This document shows, piece by piece, positions 23,396 through 33,261 of a DNA stretch of 64,000 nucleotides. Each line of letters begins with the position of its first letter. Positions within the stretch are counted from its first letter, which is position 1. The DNA is taken from positions 62,001 through 126,000 of the forward strand of contig JAIWNI010000036.1 in NCBI GenBank assembly GCA_025331435.1, read 5' to 3'. The notes under the pieces were generated by a model. The model saw nothing but the letters and a program-made list of their open reading frames with translations. It ran no database searches and was not told where the DNA came from. Made by a program: the position numbers and the translations under genes. This stretch comes from Choanephora cucurbitarum (lineage: Eukaryota; Mucoromycota; Mucoromycetes; Mucorales; Choanephoraceae).

Positions 23396-24990
23396 TTAAA
23401 GGTATACAAAACGAGGCTTCTTCTTTTCAGTAGCGTTTTCTTTGGTAGCCTTATTTAGGGCCTCAAAAGAGCGTTTCTAGTGCATAAAGATGGTTTAGTA
23501 ACCCTTTATTGCTCTTTTCTATGGTCATTATTACCTTTGATTCTTCCTCTTCTTTTGACAATGATTTACTACCAATACCTAACTTGTCAAGTGCTTCATT
23601 GGATAATACTGTTTCTGTTGAATATAGATTCAGCTAAGTATGTGTTTCTCTATACTCATTATGTAGAAAAAAAGGGCCACTTACTGGGACCTTCATCTTC
23701 TATGCCTTTTATTTTTCGGATCATTTCAGCACCAGGATCTCTTCTGCCCCTTAAAAATTTCCTATAGGAGAATTATAAGCAAGTCTGTTGCTCCATATTC
23801 TTATTTCATGCTTTACTTTAATTCATCCTTTTCAGCTTCAGTTGGTTCCTTCTTGGCCAATGCCTGCTTCATAATGGTGCCGTCTGTAGTCACAAGCCCT
23901 TTCCCCTTGATATAGTAAGCTTGCTTCGATTTGAATCGATTGCCAAACAATTTAGCAACCGAATCCACTGGCTTCTTCTGTCTTTTGGATTCATAAGATA
24001 AAGTGCCATCTGTTTGTTTGATCTGTGTTGCCCATCGAATATCAAATCCGCTATTTCTAATAGCAAGAAAATATGAGACCTTGCTCTTCTTCATTTCGTT
24101 CTTAGTCTTTACCCTGAAGCTAATTCCATACGACCATTTTTTGAATAATTATATACTTTTTCTAAATGTTTATCACAGAATTCACCAGTTCGACTAATCT
24201 TCGATTTAAGTTAACCTTCATCATGAATGATGCATCCCCCCTTTTTTCGATCTTTTGTCTCTACCTATCAGTCCAAGCTGAACATCGCATGTCCTTTTTA
24301 GCATAACCGGCACACTGTACAAGATCTAAACTTTGTCCAATAACCCACATTTGCTGAATCTGATCGACATGCAGTGCAACACTTTGTCCTGTTTCTGTTG
24401 GCTTCAATAAAAAAGGTCGCTTCACGGCAATAACGGATCCTAAGCCAATTGCATAATCGTATTTTGTGAACGCCTTGCCTGTAATATAAAGGTGAATGTG
24501 TATGCCTCTCATGTCCGTGATTCTTGTTACGCATAGATCAGGCTGTGGAAAACACTGATCGATGACGCCAATAGTAGACCAATGAGAGGAGGGCTTCACA
24601 CCAACATGGATGGAGTTGTGTAGGCGTGTACGCGATTCGACATCTTTGAGAGCCACATACTCAACATTCTTAAGACCCACATCACACTTGGCATTGGATA
24701 CCAATCGTTTTCTTTTTATTGCGATCAGTATACGATTCTCTTATATCTTTTCTTTTCTTACTTGATTCGAAAACCAGATCGTGGCTCAATATCTACTGGA
24801 TCGGTTTGCTTATCACATGAAGGCTCTTTTTGTTTATCATTCAAAGTTTCCTCCTTTGGCTTATCGCTTGGGGTTTCTTCTTCTTTTTGGATCTCTGCTT
24901 TCAGCTCATTTAAGAAATCGAAGTCTGAAGAAAAAGTAAGCTCAAGATTAGATACAGTGATGTCAATCATGTACCTTCTGAATCAGACAT
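23396..24990 (-). CDS. MCM10: Mcm10 replication factor, compact form, 8 exons
   Basis: Exons 24990-24975, 24924-24762, 24711-24265, 24193-24113, 24050-23817, 23761-23685, 23614-23535 and 23476-23396 give 392 aa. A short acidic N-terminus (MSDSEDFDFLNELKAE) leads to GFRIKKRLVSNAK and the OB-fold (about 65-190), including AIGLGSVIAVKRPFLLKP and VALHVDQIQQMWVIGQSLDL. Cys193, Cys203, Cys215 and His218 give exactly the CX9CX11CX2H zinc finger of the Mcm10 core, split by intron 3. GGFDIRWATQ, VAKLFGNRFKSKQAYYIKGKG and GRRDPGAEMIRKIKG follow. Mcm10 binds single-stranded DNA, the MCM helicase and polymerase alpha at replication origins. At 392 aa it is shorter than the ~570-870 aa of yeast and animal forms, keeping little beyond the core. 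Confidence 0.95.
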
Positions 24991-25610
24991 GTTGAACTAA
25001 AAGAAAGCAAGCACATTGTTCTATTCGCTATATGTGTCTGTGCTGAAATAGGAGGGTCTCAGAAATAAAGAGAGTGTGGTGACAGCTTTTTTTCTGGATA
25101 GTGATGACTCTTTGTTCGCCTTGACCTGATTGCGTTTATAATCAACCTAAACAAAAGTTTATTCGAAACCCCATGAATTGATTGCTGTCAAAGAAAATAG
25201 AAAATAGTTGGATTTGATGTCTGTAATTACTTTCGAGTTATTAAGACTTCAAACTTTCTTTTGTTCCCTTCTCTTAAATAATGTTGCACGATGTCGTACA
25301 AAGCATTCTAAAAGAAGTGACAGGATACATTCCTTTCTCTGCAACCTGATAAAACTCTTCCAGAATAAAGCAAAACAACGTTTGAACGGGAAGTTTGTTG
25401 AGTTCAGATAGGTCGTTTCGTTTTATATCTGTTAATACTCTTTTTGTTATAACTGATGAATCAAGCATTTCTTTGATCCTGAGATTGGATCTGTTTGACA
25501 GCATGAATCAAACTTAGAATGAAAGCAGTTGCATGGACAATGGAGCACGAATGATACACTGATGATCAAATAGAAACAGACTCACTGATGGGTCTATCCA
25601 TCCGAATATA

Positions 25611-26099
25611 TTAGCTGATGTATGTAGCTTTTTTTTTGTAACGTTTGTTGTCTACAGTGTGAACCGAAATAAGCTGCGGATTTATAAACTCCGCGATTTG
25701 AACACGTAACCCATTGTTGTTCTTTGTTAGTCTTTTCATCACTCTTTTCTTAATAAACATACGGAAATAAGCACTTCGGCAGTTGTTCCCGCATCCAAAG
25801 AAACTATCAAGCATCTTTCCGAATATAGTTATGGTAGATGAGCTGGCGCTTTTATGTATCAAAACAACATTGCTCAGATCGCCAGAGATCTTGACCTCAA
25901 CATCGTCATTTTTGAGTTCTGACAAGAAGGTCTCTTTGACCACTTTTCGAGTAGCCTTGGGTCGTATGAACTTCAAATCATGTGCCGCAACAATGAAGAC
26001 AGCACTGAAGCCCATACATAAAGGCTCACGTTTGGCTTGGGTTCTGTGATGGTATGGGGATGCTTTCATGCAAATGATGTTGGCCCTCTTGTGGTACAA
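25611..26099 (-). CDS. Uncharacterised ORF in repeat island
   Basis: An open frame of 162 codons with no recognised domain. It has four Cys, including CGNNC, a basic C-terminal half (YFRMFIKKRVMKRLTK) and ends NKRYKKKATYIS. It overlaps one arm of an inverted repeat whose other arm lies at 26303-26335, and it sits in an island of decayed repeats. I suspect it is part of a repeated or transposon-derived coding sequence rather than a single-copy gene; it may be a fragment. Confidence 0.25.
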   Translation of the reverse strand: MYHKRANIICMKASPYHHRTQAKREPLCMGFSAVFIVAAHDLKFIRPKATRKVVKETFLSELKNDDVEVKISGDLSNVVLIHKSASSSTITIFGKMLDSFFGCGNNCRSAYFRMFIKKRVMKRLTKNNNGLRVQIAEFINPQLISVHTVDNKRYKKKATYIS

Positions 26100-26335
26100 T
26101 ATGGATCAATTGATCGAAAGGTATTTGTTCAATGTTTGGTTGATTGTTGCCTTCCTTGGATTGAAAAAGAGTCTGGGAAGACTAACATTGACTACATATT
26201 GTAGGAAGACAATGCTCCATGCCATGTAGGAGCATACTCCAGGTGTTTCAAGAACAAGACTATGACGAACATCCTTCATGGTATAAGGTACTTATTAAAT
26301 TTAAAATCCGCAACTTATTTCCGTTCACACTGTAA
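25651..26335. repeat. 33-bp inverted repeat pair, about 94 percent identical
   Basis: The reverse complement of 25651-25683 and the plus-strand sequence 26303-26335 match at 31 of 33 bases (core AAATCCGCARCTTATTTCSG then TTCACACTGTA). The arms are 619 bp apart. The left arm lies inside the end of the minus-strand ORF 25611-26099, so the right arm may be an oppositely oriented fragment of the same repeated unit. Alternatively the arms are termini of a foldback element. No target-site duplication is evident. Confidence 0.65.
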
Positions 26336-26699
26336 TTTTGTTGGCTCTTCACCAGCAGCTGTTCTTCTTCTTTTTATATTTCTTTTTACTTGCGTATTTG
26401 GTCTGAACGCTTTGTTCTTCGACTTGTTCCAACTTCTTATGAATTGAGGAACTTCCTCGTTGCTTGCTTTATAATGATCACTATTCGCAGGCACGACACA
26501 GTTATTCTACAAAATGAAACACATATTGATATAATCAATGAAACAAGAAAAAGAAGAAGAGGAAATGATAGCAATGGTAGGCAAAAAAAAAGAAAGAAAG
26601 AACAATAAAGCTTAGCATAAATTATCTTAGTAGAAGAATCAGAAGAAAAATACAATGTAAGCTTTTGGCTTTAAATACACATATTCTTGGTATTGATTC

Positions 26700-27675
26700 A
26701 GTTGTAACAGTACGAAGATATAAACGATGACGATCAAATCAAGCTTCGCAAATGTCCTAAGACCTTGTTTTATCATGTACGCAAGGAAGGCTTAAAAATA
26801 TATAACAAAGGTCTAAAAAACATGAACTTGAAAGAAAGAACCAAGATGATGCAAGTACTTCATTAGACTTTCAAATAAGTGTATGCTAACATGTTGTTTA
26901 GGATTTGCATGAACTCGATAATCGATATCAGTGACATGAATCATTTGAAAGACTTGTCAATTGATCCCTCAACAATATCAGAGTTGAAGTCAGAGCCCTT
27001 TGCCAATGAAAAGGCAGACAAAGAGTTGTTGGATGTCATCGACAAAGTAATTACATTGTGCCCACTATTTGAGCTAAACACATAATGACCAACCTGTTGT
27101 AATAGAAGACAAGCCCAAAAAGCAAGTGCAAGGAAATGATACTCTTGGCATTGTTGTCACAAGGCGATAAGCGCCAAAAGTTTGAAATCGTTTCTTTTTT
27201 GTAAGTGTTACTATCTAACATTACAATCCCCTCATTCTATTGCTTATAACCTATTTAGGTTGAAAATATTGCTGTACAAAAAAAACGATTTGCTGAACTG
27301 GAGAAAGTCTAGTGAGTGGTTCTTAATCATCAAGTTTTGGGCACCACTGCTTGAATTGTTATTTGAAGAATCTCCTGTTGAATTGGTGTGGTAAGTTGTC
27401 AATCCATAACTGAATGAAGTACTCCGAAACTCACGATTATCTTTTTTTTTTTGGAAAAGGGGTGACTTGAAGAACGAATCATTCAAAGTAGATTTGCGTT
27501 TCTGTCTCAGATACGACAACAACTTGTATGACATCAGCAACTTCGAGTTCAAAAAGAATTCATCAAAGCAAAATGTCCAGATGGATGGTGTGAAGGTGTT
27601 GTTGGAAGCCAAGACAATCTGTCGTATTTGGGCATACATTCAAACAAGAAAATATAAAATTCGGAAATTCAATTA
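26700..27675 (+). pseudogene. Degraded member of a Mucorales-type repetitive hypothetical protein family
   Basis: Open segments in plus-strand frames can be lined up but not joined. 26700-26860 encodes QYEDINDDDQIKLRKCPKTL and more. 26910-27050 encodes NHLKDLSIDPSTISELKSE. 27290-27390 encodes SSEWFLIIKFWAPLLELLF. 27450-27675 encodes KVDLRFCLRYDNNLYDISNF and ends at a stop. Plausible GT-AG sites occur, but the frames clash at about 26890 and again downstream. The motif order (SEWF...FW...LxWGD...FKVDLR...YDISN.EF) matches what I recall of a large uncharacterised protein family repeated in Mucorales genomes; that is memory, not a search. Function unknown. Confidence 0.5.
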
Positions 27676-28300
27676 ATCATCTCAAGAAAAGATAAAAATA
27701 ACAATAAACCAAACAATGTTCACAAAGTTGGAAACCTAAAATTACACTAAATGTTACGTAATTTAAGCATATAGCAAGTGCTGGATAAAAAGCGATGAAA
27801 TGATATATAAGGCATTCAATGTGCGTAGCTAACACATTGAAAGCATGATCAGACTTATCTTCATGGATTCTCCTTTTTCTCCAATACTGAAAATAGCTAT
27901 ATGACATGGTACATTATTATAACAGGATGGTTGCATAGGCCTTATAAAATCAAGGTAGCAGCATTTAACAAAACAAGCAATGATTCTAGAGACTTCACTA
28001 TCAGAAAACACTAAATCATGACTTGGATAAAGATAGTTCTGAGACATACACACAAAGGGCTTGTCTATCATTATCACACGATTTAAACTGATCTAACATC
28101 CAACGAAACAAGTGAACAAGTATGAAACAGTTAAGCCTGATATATTCAGATACTTTCCAAGACATAACACATATCTTGATAAAGCATAGTTAGCATCTCG
28201 CCAAAATATACTTAGTTGAAAGCATGTCTCCACCTTATTCAAAGTGGAGGATGGAATCTGGCTACATTCATCTTTGAAGACGACCAACTATCCCAGTAGG
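27600..28300. repeat. Left copy of a diverged direct duplication
   Basis: Several blocks recur in the same order and orientation about 1.94 kb downstream (29540-30190). One is the ACAAAGTTGGAAA region near 27723. Another is GTAGCTAACACATTGAAAGCATGATCAGA near 27824, matched by GTAGCCAACACAATGAAAGTATGATTAGA. A third is GGATAAAGATAGTTCTGAGA near 28024, followed by AAACTGATCTAACATCCAACGAAAC. Substitutions and small indels are many, so the duplication is old. No conserved reading frame spans the copies. Confidence 0.6.
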
Positions 28301-28453
28301 AAAACTGCTCATACAGATAAATCATAATAAAATGATTGATTGAAACCGAGATAGAAATAGTATATTAACACAACATGAACGTGCAGCAGAATTAGTTCCC
28401 TCTCTTTCTTTTTAATAAGAGTTTCGAGTTCCTTCTCATTGAATTTATCTGAG

Positions 28454-29010
28454 CCTGCAAATATCACACAATCATGAACCAGATTGTTCATAGAGGAAGG
28501 CTTGGAGTCAAGGAAGCCATGAAGCAAAAGGTCTTTGTTGGACAAGTGTGTGGTAAATACTTTTATCTTTTGTTCAATTAGCTTGCTTTTATTTATCTTA
28601 GCTCTCCCTGCCTTTTTTCTTTTTACTAGGTTTGAAATGTGTTATCAAACAAATGAAGCTTGCTGCATGTGGAGCATATGTTGCTGAGAAGGTGCTCCCC
28701 ACCATAAGGATACCTACAAACGAAAGCAATATATCTTCATTTGTAAATGAGAACTTGAATGCTCTTTTTGTTTTCAAGGTATGTATTCATATACAAGCAC
28801 ATGACAATTATAGGTCTGATTTTATTTTTCTCTTAGAAACATGTAGTTGAGGAAGCAGAAAGATTCCAAGGCATATTGTTGGAAGACAATGGATCCTTTT
28901 GCTCTTCTCGCTCTGCTGCTGACAACAGAGTGATTAAGGAGCTCTTTTATTTAGAAAAAAATGCAAGAAAACTGCCTCTAGTTGCTCCTTATTTTTTCAA
29001 ATCAAATTAA
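28454..29010 (+). CDS. Partial gene or surviving 3' exons of an uncharacterised protein
   Basis: Three segments, about 28454-28552, 28630-28778 and 28837-29010, join in one frame across good GT-AG introns to a stop at 29008-29010. They encode an ~141-aa C-terminal part that includes NQIVHRGRLGVKEAMKQKVF, KCVIKQMKLAACGAYVAEK and KHVVEEAERFQGILLEDNGS. The first segment opens after an AG acceptor-like site with no start codon, so the 5' part is missing or lies in the decayed sequence upstream. There is no known domain. It sits between the two arms of a diverged duplication and directly after a degraded lineage-specific family member, and may belong to the same locus. Confidence 0.4.
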
Positions 29011-29539
29011 AATTTATCTTCTTGTCTGTTCTTTTTTATTCTCTTCTCTCTTACTTCTTCTTGAAAGATCGATAAATGAGCGTTAAAATACTTTTGGTCT
29101 TAAGGCTTCCATATGATTGCAATATTATACAGGAATCGAATCTATGGTACAATCCTATGTTGGTTTGTTTAAAAGGTAGAGGACGAATCAAGGCCTTTTA
29201 GAAATTCAGTTTTCAATAAGACGAACGTTTCTTTTTTTTTTGTCTGTAAACTCTCAATTTCGAAGTTTGTCTCTCTTTGGTGTTATTACTATAGCTATGC
29301 AACTCAAAGTATCTGTACGGCTGCTTTTTAATTTAGCTGATATTCCATGCGATATCCCTACACTGATAATCGAAAGGGTAGTCGCCAAAATTTTCTTAAA
29401 AGATTACAGTACTGTGCACTCCAAAGCGAAAGATACTTTGAAGATATGAAGAAACTTAAGAATCCCTTAATTCTTTAGTGCAGCGGTTCTATTGGAGAAC
29501 TTTGTGAGAAGTTCTATATGATTTATCACTTCCAACTTG

Positions 29540-30190
29540 GATTATTTGTCGCATTTATGAAATATACTAGCCAGAGATAGCAGATAATCGAAAAAAAAGC
29601 TATTTTGTCAGCTAATGTCAAAACAACAATAAACAAGCAGTAGTTACAAAGCTGGAAATGCAATCAGATTACACATCTCAATATATCTGTTTGAAATGCT
29701 AAGAAAAGAGACAGCAAGAACAATGATAAGCAATGAAGAGAGAAACGATACGGCAGATAAAGATTCCAATGTTAGTAGCCAACACAATGAAAGTATGATT
29801 AGATGCACATCTAGTAGACGTTCTTTTTATAGACAGTTATATTGGCTACATGGTATGACCACATATGTAGTTGCATGTATACAGAGATCTAGCAGTAGCA
29901 GATAGCATCGTCTTCCAACGCACGGACAATGATTTCCGAAATTTCAATACGAGAAAAGACTAAGTTGTTATTCGGATAGAGATAGTTCTGAGAGAAATAA
30001 AAAAAAAAAGGCTTCTCTATCTTTACCTAGAATACAAACTGATCCAACTACCAACCAAACATATATTGGAAGACAAACGAAAAGGAGGAAACTCTCTGCC
30101 TGAGTTGAGGAACAAGATAGCCATCTTTCACTTTGGGAAATGGTTTTGGCTATCAAGAAATCGTTCTCCAAGTCAGAACTGTCTCTATCT
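29540..30190. repeat. Right copy of a diverged direct duplication
   Basis: Partner of 27600-28300. Shared blocks appear in the same order: the ACAAAGCTGGAAA region near 29648, GTAGCCAACACAATGAAAG near 29775, GGATAGAGATAGTTCTGAGAG near 29975 and AAACTGATCCAACTACCAACC near 30036. A purine-rich insertion (A run at about 30000) separates two of the blocks. The short frames seen here are not conserved in the other copy. Confidence 0.6.
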
Positions 30191-31519
30191 AAAATGAGGT
30201 TTCATCAATAAAACCTTCTCCTCAATGAATTGATACCAAGGACTGTAACTTTGAACCGCTTCCTTATTTCAGATTAAAAATGAAAGACTTATTCACAATA
30301 GTATGACAATAGAGATAATTCAATAGTTGGGAATTCTCGTTCCTTTGTTTTGGTGATTCCTGAGCATGATATGATCCCTTGACTGAAAGCAATCAGTCAA
30401 AGATAGAATGAAAGGAAAACACTAGCTAAGCAATTTCGTACATCAATCATGAATCAATGCTTATAGTCCTTCTAGAGTAAACGAGCTGGCTCGCTATGAG
30501 TTGCTTTGATATCGCCATAATAAAACCAGCTCAAACAGTAGACATTAATTTAATTAAACAGACGAAAGGACCAACACAGAAGTAGCATTAGGATAGTGAA
30601 CTTGTCTTTATAATTCTGAGAGCGCCTGCACATTGGCTAGAATGACTTGAGCCTGCCCTTTTAGGATGACCCCCCCCCCCCTCTCTCTCTCTCTCCAATA
30701 TATCATTTTAAGAGAAGACTGTTTAAGTGTGAAAGTATTCTGGAAATCAAGTAGTTTTATTGTTGTAACACTCTGCATATTGCAGCCCAACGTTGGCACA
30801 ACTACTGAGAACAATCAACTTGACAGCAGCAACAGCAACAATAACAGGACCACCCAGCATCACAATGATGTAGCCAATGAAGGAACATGCAAAGGCTGTG
30901 AATCTTACACTTGTCCCAGCAAAACAAACAGAAATCGGTGTGTATTTGAATCACAAAATAAGAGAGAAGGACTACGATGGATTGTTTAATTCAAACAAAT
31001 GCAGTTCTACACAATACTTTATGAACAAAGCTCTAATGCTTTCTTTATCTTCCTTCTTGTTCTGTGCCCCTCAGAAATGGCATATAAGCCCACTTTTCTT
31101 TTTTTTTGTTTCTCTTTTCTGAATGCTTATTCAATAACAGTGACATGAGAGACATCTATTGATATAGTTAATCTAATGAGCTTTGTACCTTCAAAAGTTG
31201 ATTTGGTATAGAAGACAACCTAATGACCCAAACATGCAACACAAAGCAAGGCGTCATTTTATGTCTCTCGTCATGCTCAGTGATTTATTTTTATTTATTG
31301 TTCTTTTGGTCTTCTGCCATCTACTAGTTCAACCCATTTGATGATTCAGTCTATCCAACAGAACCAACCCATACAGTGCTATACTCAAAGACGAAAGGTT
31401 TGTCTGATCTTAAATCCATTTGCCATAAAAATGTGTCCGAATGTCAAGCTAAGATGTTACCTAAAGAGAAAGCAAAAGTTTAAAAAATTTTCTCTTTCTC
31501 TTCTTCCTATAAAAAAAAA
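30191..31519. other. Intergenic tail of the repeat island
   Basis: No gene is supported. A C12 run followed by a (CT)n tract lies at about 30670-30695, a polypurine/polypyrimidine stretch able to adopt non-B structure. A 107-codon frame over 30666-30989 contains a QLDSSNSNNNRTTQHHN low-complexity patch and a CKGC...CP motif, but it has no start context and no homology I recognise. The last ~200 bp act as the promoter region of the PARP-type zinc-finger gene at 31520. Confidence 0.5.
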
Positions 31520-32224
31520 ATGACAGATCAATCTGCTGATAAGCCAGTTATCACTCATTGTATTGAGCACGCCAAAACACAACAATCTGTCTGTGCTGAG
31601 TGTCAAAAGACTATTCCTCACAAGTCACTTCGTGTAGCCGAGATCTATAGAAAGAACAAGAAAGTGAAGAAGAATGCAGCAAGACATACTTGGTATCATT
31701 TCAAATGTTGGAAAGGTAGTTGACACCGTTCTTATGTCTCTATAGATCACTCACCTATCATAGTGCCCGAGTATCTGACTCATGTGCCAATTGAACAATT
31801 TAGAGGATACCCTACCTTGAATGATAAAGACAAGGCCCGTGTACAGAGAGTCATTAAGCAAGGTGTTGGTGCTTCTTGGAAACAGCTGATGGAAAGTGCA
31901 AAGCTTGTCAAGACTGAGGAAGAAGAAGAACAAGAACAAGAAAAGTTGAAGCAAAAGAAAGAAGCAGCAGAAGATGTAGACATGACAGAAGCCTTGACAG
32001 GTATTCAACAGAAAGAGACAAAGAAGAAGACTACATCAGTTGAAAAGAAGACACCAGTTGACAAAAAGAAAAAGAAGACAGCTGACAACAAAGTGCCAAT
32101 CAAAGATAAAAAGGCTAAGGTGACCAAGAAGGAAACTGTGAAGGCCAAGACCATTGATCTTCCCAAAGAAGATTTATTAGAATTAGAGAGTATTGCAAAG
32201 GAATTCAAGGCATTTAAGAAATAA
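31520..32224 (+). CDS. PARP-type zinc-finger protein without catalytic domain
   Basis: Two exons, 31520-31715 and 31764-32224, give 218 aa. Cys25, Cys28, His60 and Cys63 form the CX2C...HX2C PARP-type zinc finger (IEHAKTQQSVCAEC through TWYHFKCW), which binds DNA nicks and breaks. A conserved-looking helical stretch (VPIEQFRGYPTLNDKDKARV) follows, then a long Lys/Glu-rich tail with repeated KKT/KKK blocks and a C-terminal ELESIAKEFKAFKK. No ADP-ribosyltransferase domain follows in this locus. The likely role is nuclear DNA-damage or nucleic-acid binding; partner proteins are unknown. It is convergent with TSR2, with only 29 bp between stop codons, so the transcripts must overlap. Confidence 0.88.
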
Positions 32225-32253
32225 AAGCTATGTACAAATCTCTTTATTTTGTT

Positions 32254-32903
32254 TTATTTACGACGAACAATTTCCCAACCATCTTCGTCTACAAGAGGCT
32301 CTTGAGGGGTTTCTTCCATAGGCTCATCATCACCGCCTTCTTCCTGATCATTCTATCAAACAAGTCTCCGATGAGCATCAAGTGTATCTATAAAGAAAAG
32401 CCTCTTTTTTTTTTTACCTGATCATCATCATTCTCATCTCCACTATCACTATCATCTCCTTGTCCCATACTGCTGCCCATATAAGCATTTTGAGATTTAG
32501 CCTTTTCACGAAGACGTTCTACTTCGGTATGGTTGCCATGGATACATTGGTTGAACAGTTCGTAAAGATGCTTAGCAACCAAATAAGGTGAATCATCTTC
32601 CAGTGTTGTATGAAATTCGTCTGACATGACTTGACTCAAGACAGCCTCAATATCGTCCACATCCAACTTTTTACCCTCTAAAAAAACAAAGTGCTTAGTT
32701 TCTTGCTTTCTCTTTCCGTTCTTATTGTCTTTACGTTTGGCAAAATAGTCAATCACGACATCGATGAACCATTCTTTCTTTTCGGGAGATTCAACACCTC
32801 CCCAATCTTGTTCAACAGCAAGCCTTAAGGCAGTCCAGTTATTGAAGATATAACGAGCACCTTCTTCAAATGCTAACTTGTTAGGATGATCAGCCATTTT
32901 CAA
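32254..32903 (-). CDS. TSR2: Pre-rRNA processing protein Tsr2 (eS26 chaperone)
   Basis: Two exons, 32903-32418 and 32352-32254, give 194 aa (192 if the second ATG, two codons on, is used). The N-terminal helical domain matches Tsr2: ARYIFNNWTALRLAVEQDWGG, then KKEWFIDVVIDYFAKRK and a helix ending LVAKHLYELFNQC. The C-terminus is strongly acidic (GDDSDSGDENDDDQ, EEGGDDEPMEE) and ends in the WEIVRRK motif. Tsr2 captures ribosomal protein eS26 and delivers it to pre-40S particles through its acidic tail. Another ribosome-assembly gene, KRR1, lies 4.3 kb away. Confidence 0.93.
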
Positions 32904-33142
32904 AAGTGGAATGAAAAAAAAAAAACCAAAAGAAAGAAAAAAAACTTTTACAGAAAAAAAAATCGAGCGTGTGTAACATGGCTTGGTTCATGATCCTTAT
33001 TACTGCAATAAAAGAAAATGTTGATAAAATGTATATTTTTTTCTTCTCTTAGAGATCATGATATCTAAAGTGTTAACCAATGAAAATCTAAAGCATCTCT
33101 TCTATAGATAACAAAGAGAAGGAATATGGTGTTCAAGAATGA

Positions 33143-33188
33143 GTATATATATATATATATAATATGTGTGTGTGTGTGTGTGTGTGTA
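33143..33188. repeat. TA and TG microsatellites
   Basis: A (TA)n run at 33143-33161 is followed by (TG)n at about 33165-33187 in the gap 32904-33261, between the start of TSR2 and the stop of the PWWP gene. Both neighbouring genes are on the minus strand, so the repeat falls in the 3' region of the PWWP gene or the far promoter of TSR2. A-rich runs near 32919-32962 lie just upstream of the TSR2 start. Confidence 0.85.
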
Positions 33189-33261
33189 AGTGCTGTTGAG
33201 TGTGTGTGCATGTAAATAAAGAGAAAGAAAAGTGCATGTAAATAGAATGAAAGGCAGTATG

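Noticed and set aside
30666..30989. 107-codon plus-strand frame with Asn-rich patch and CKGC motif
   Set aside because: Begins in the C/CT tract and has no known fold; too weak to call a gene, though the cysteine motif was noted.
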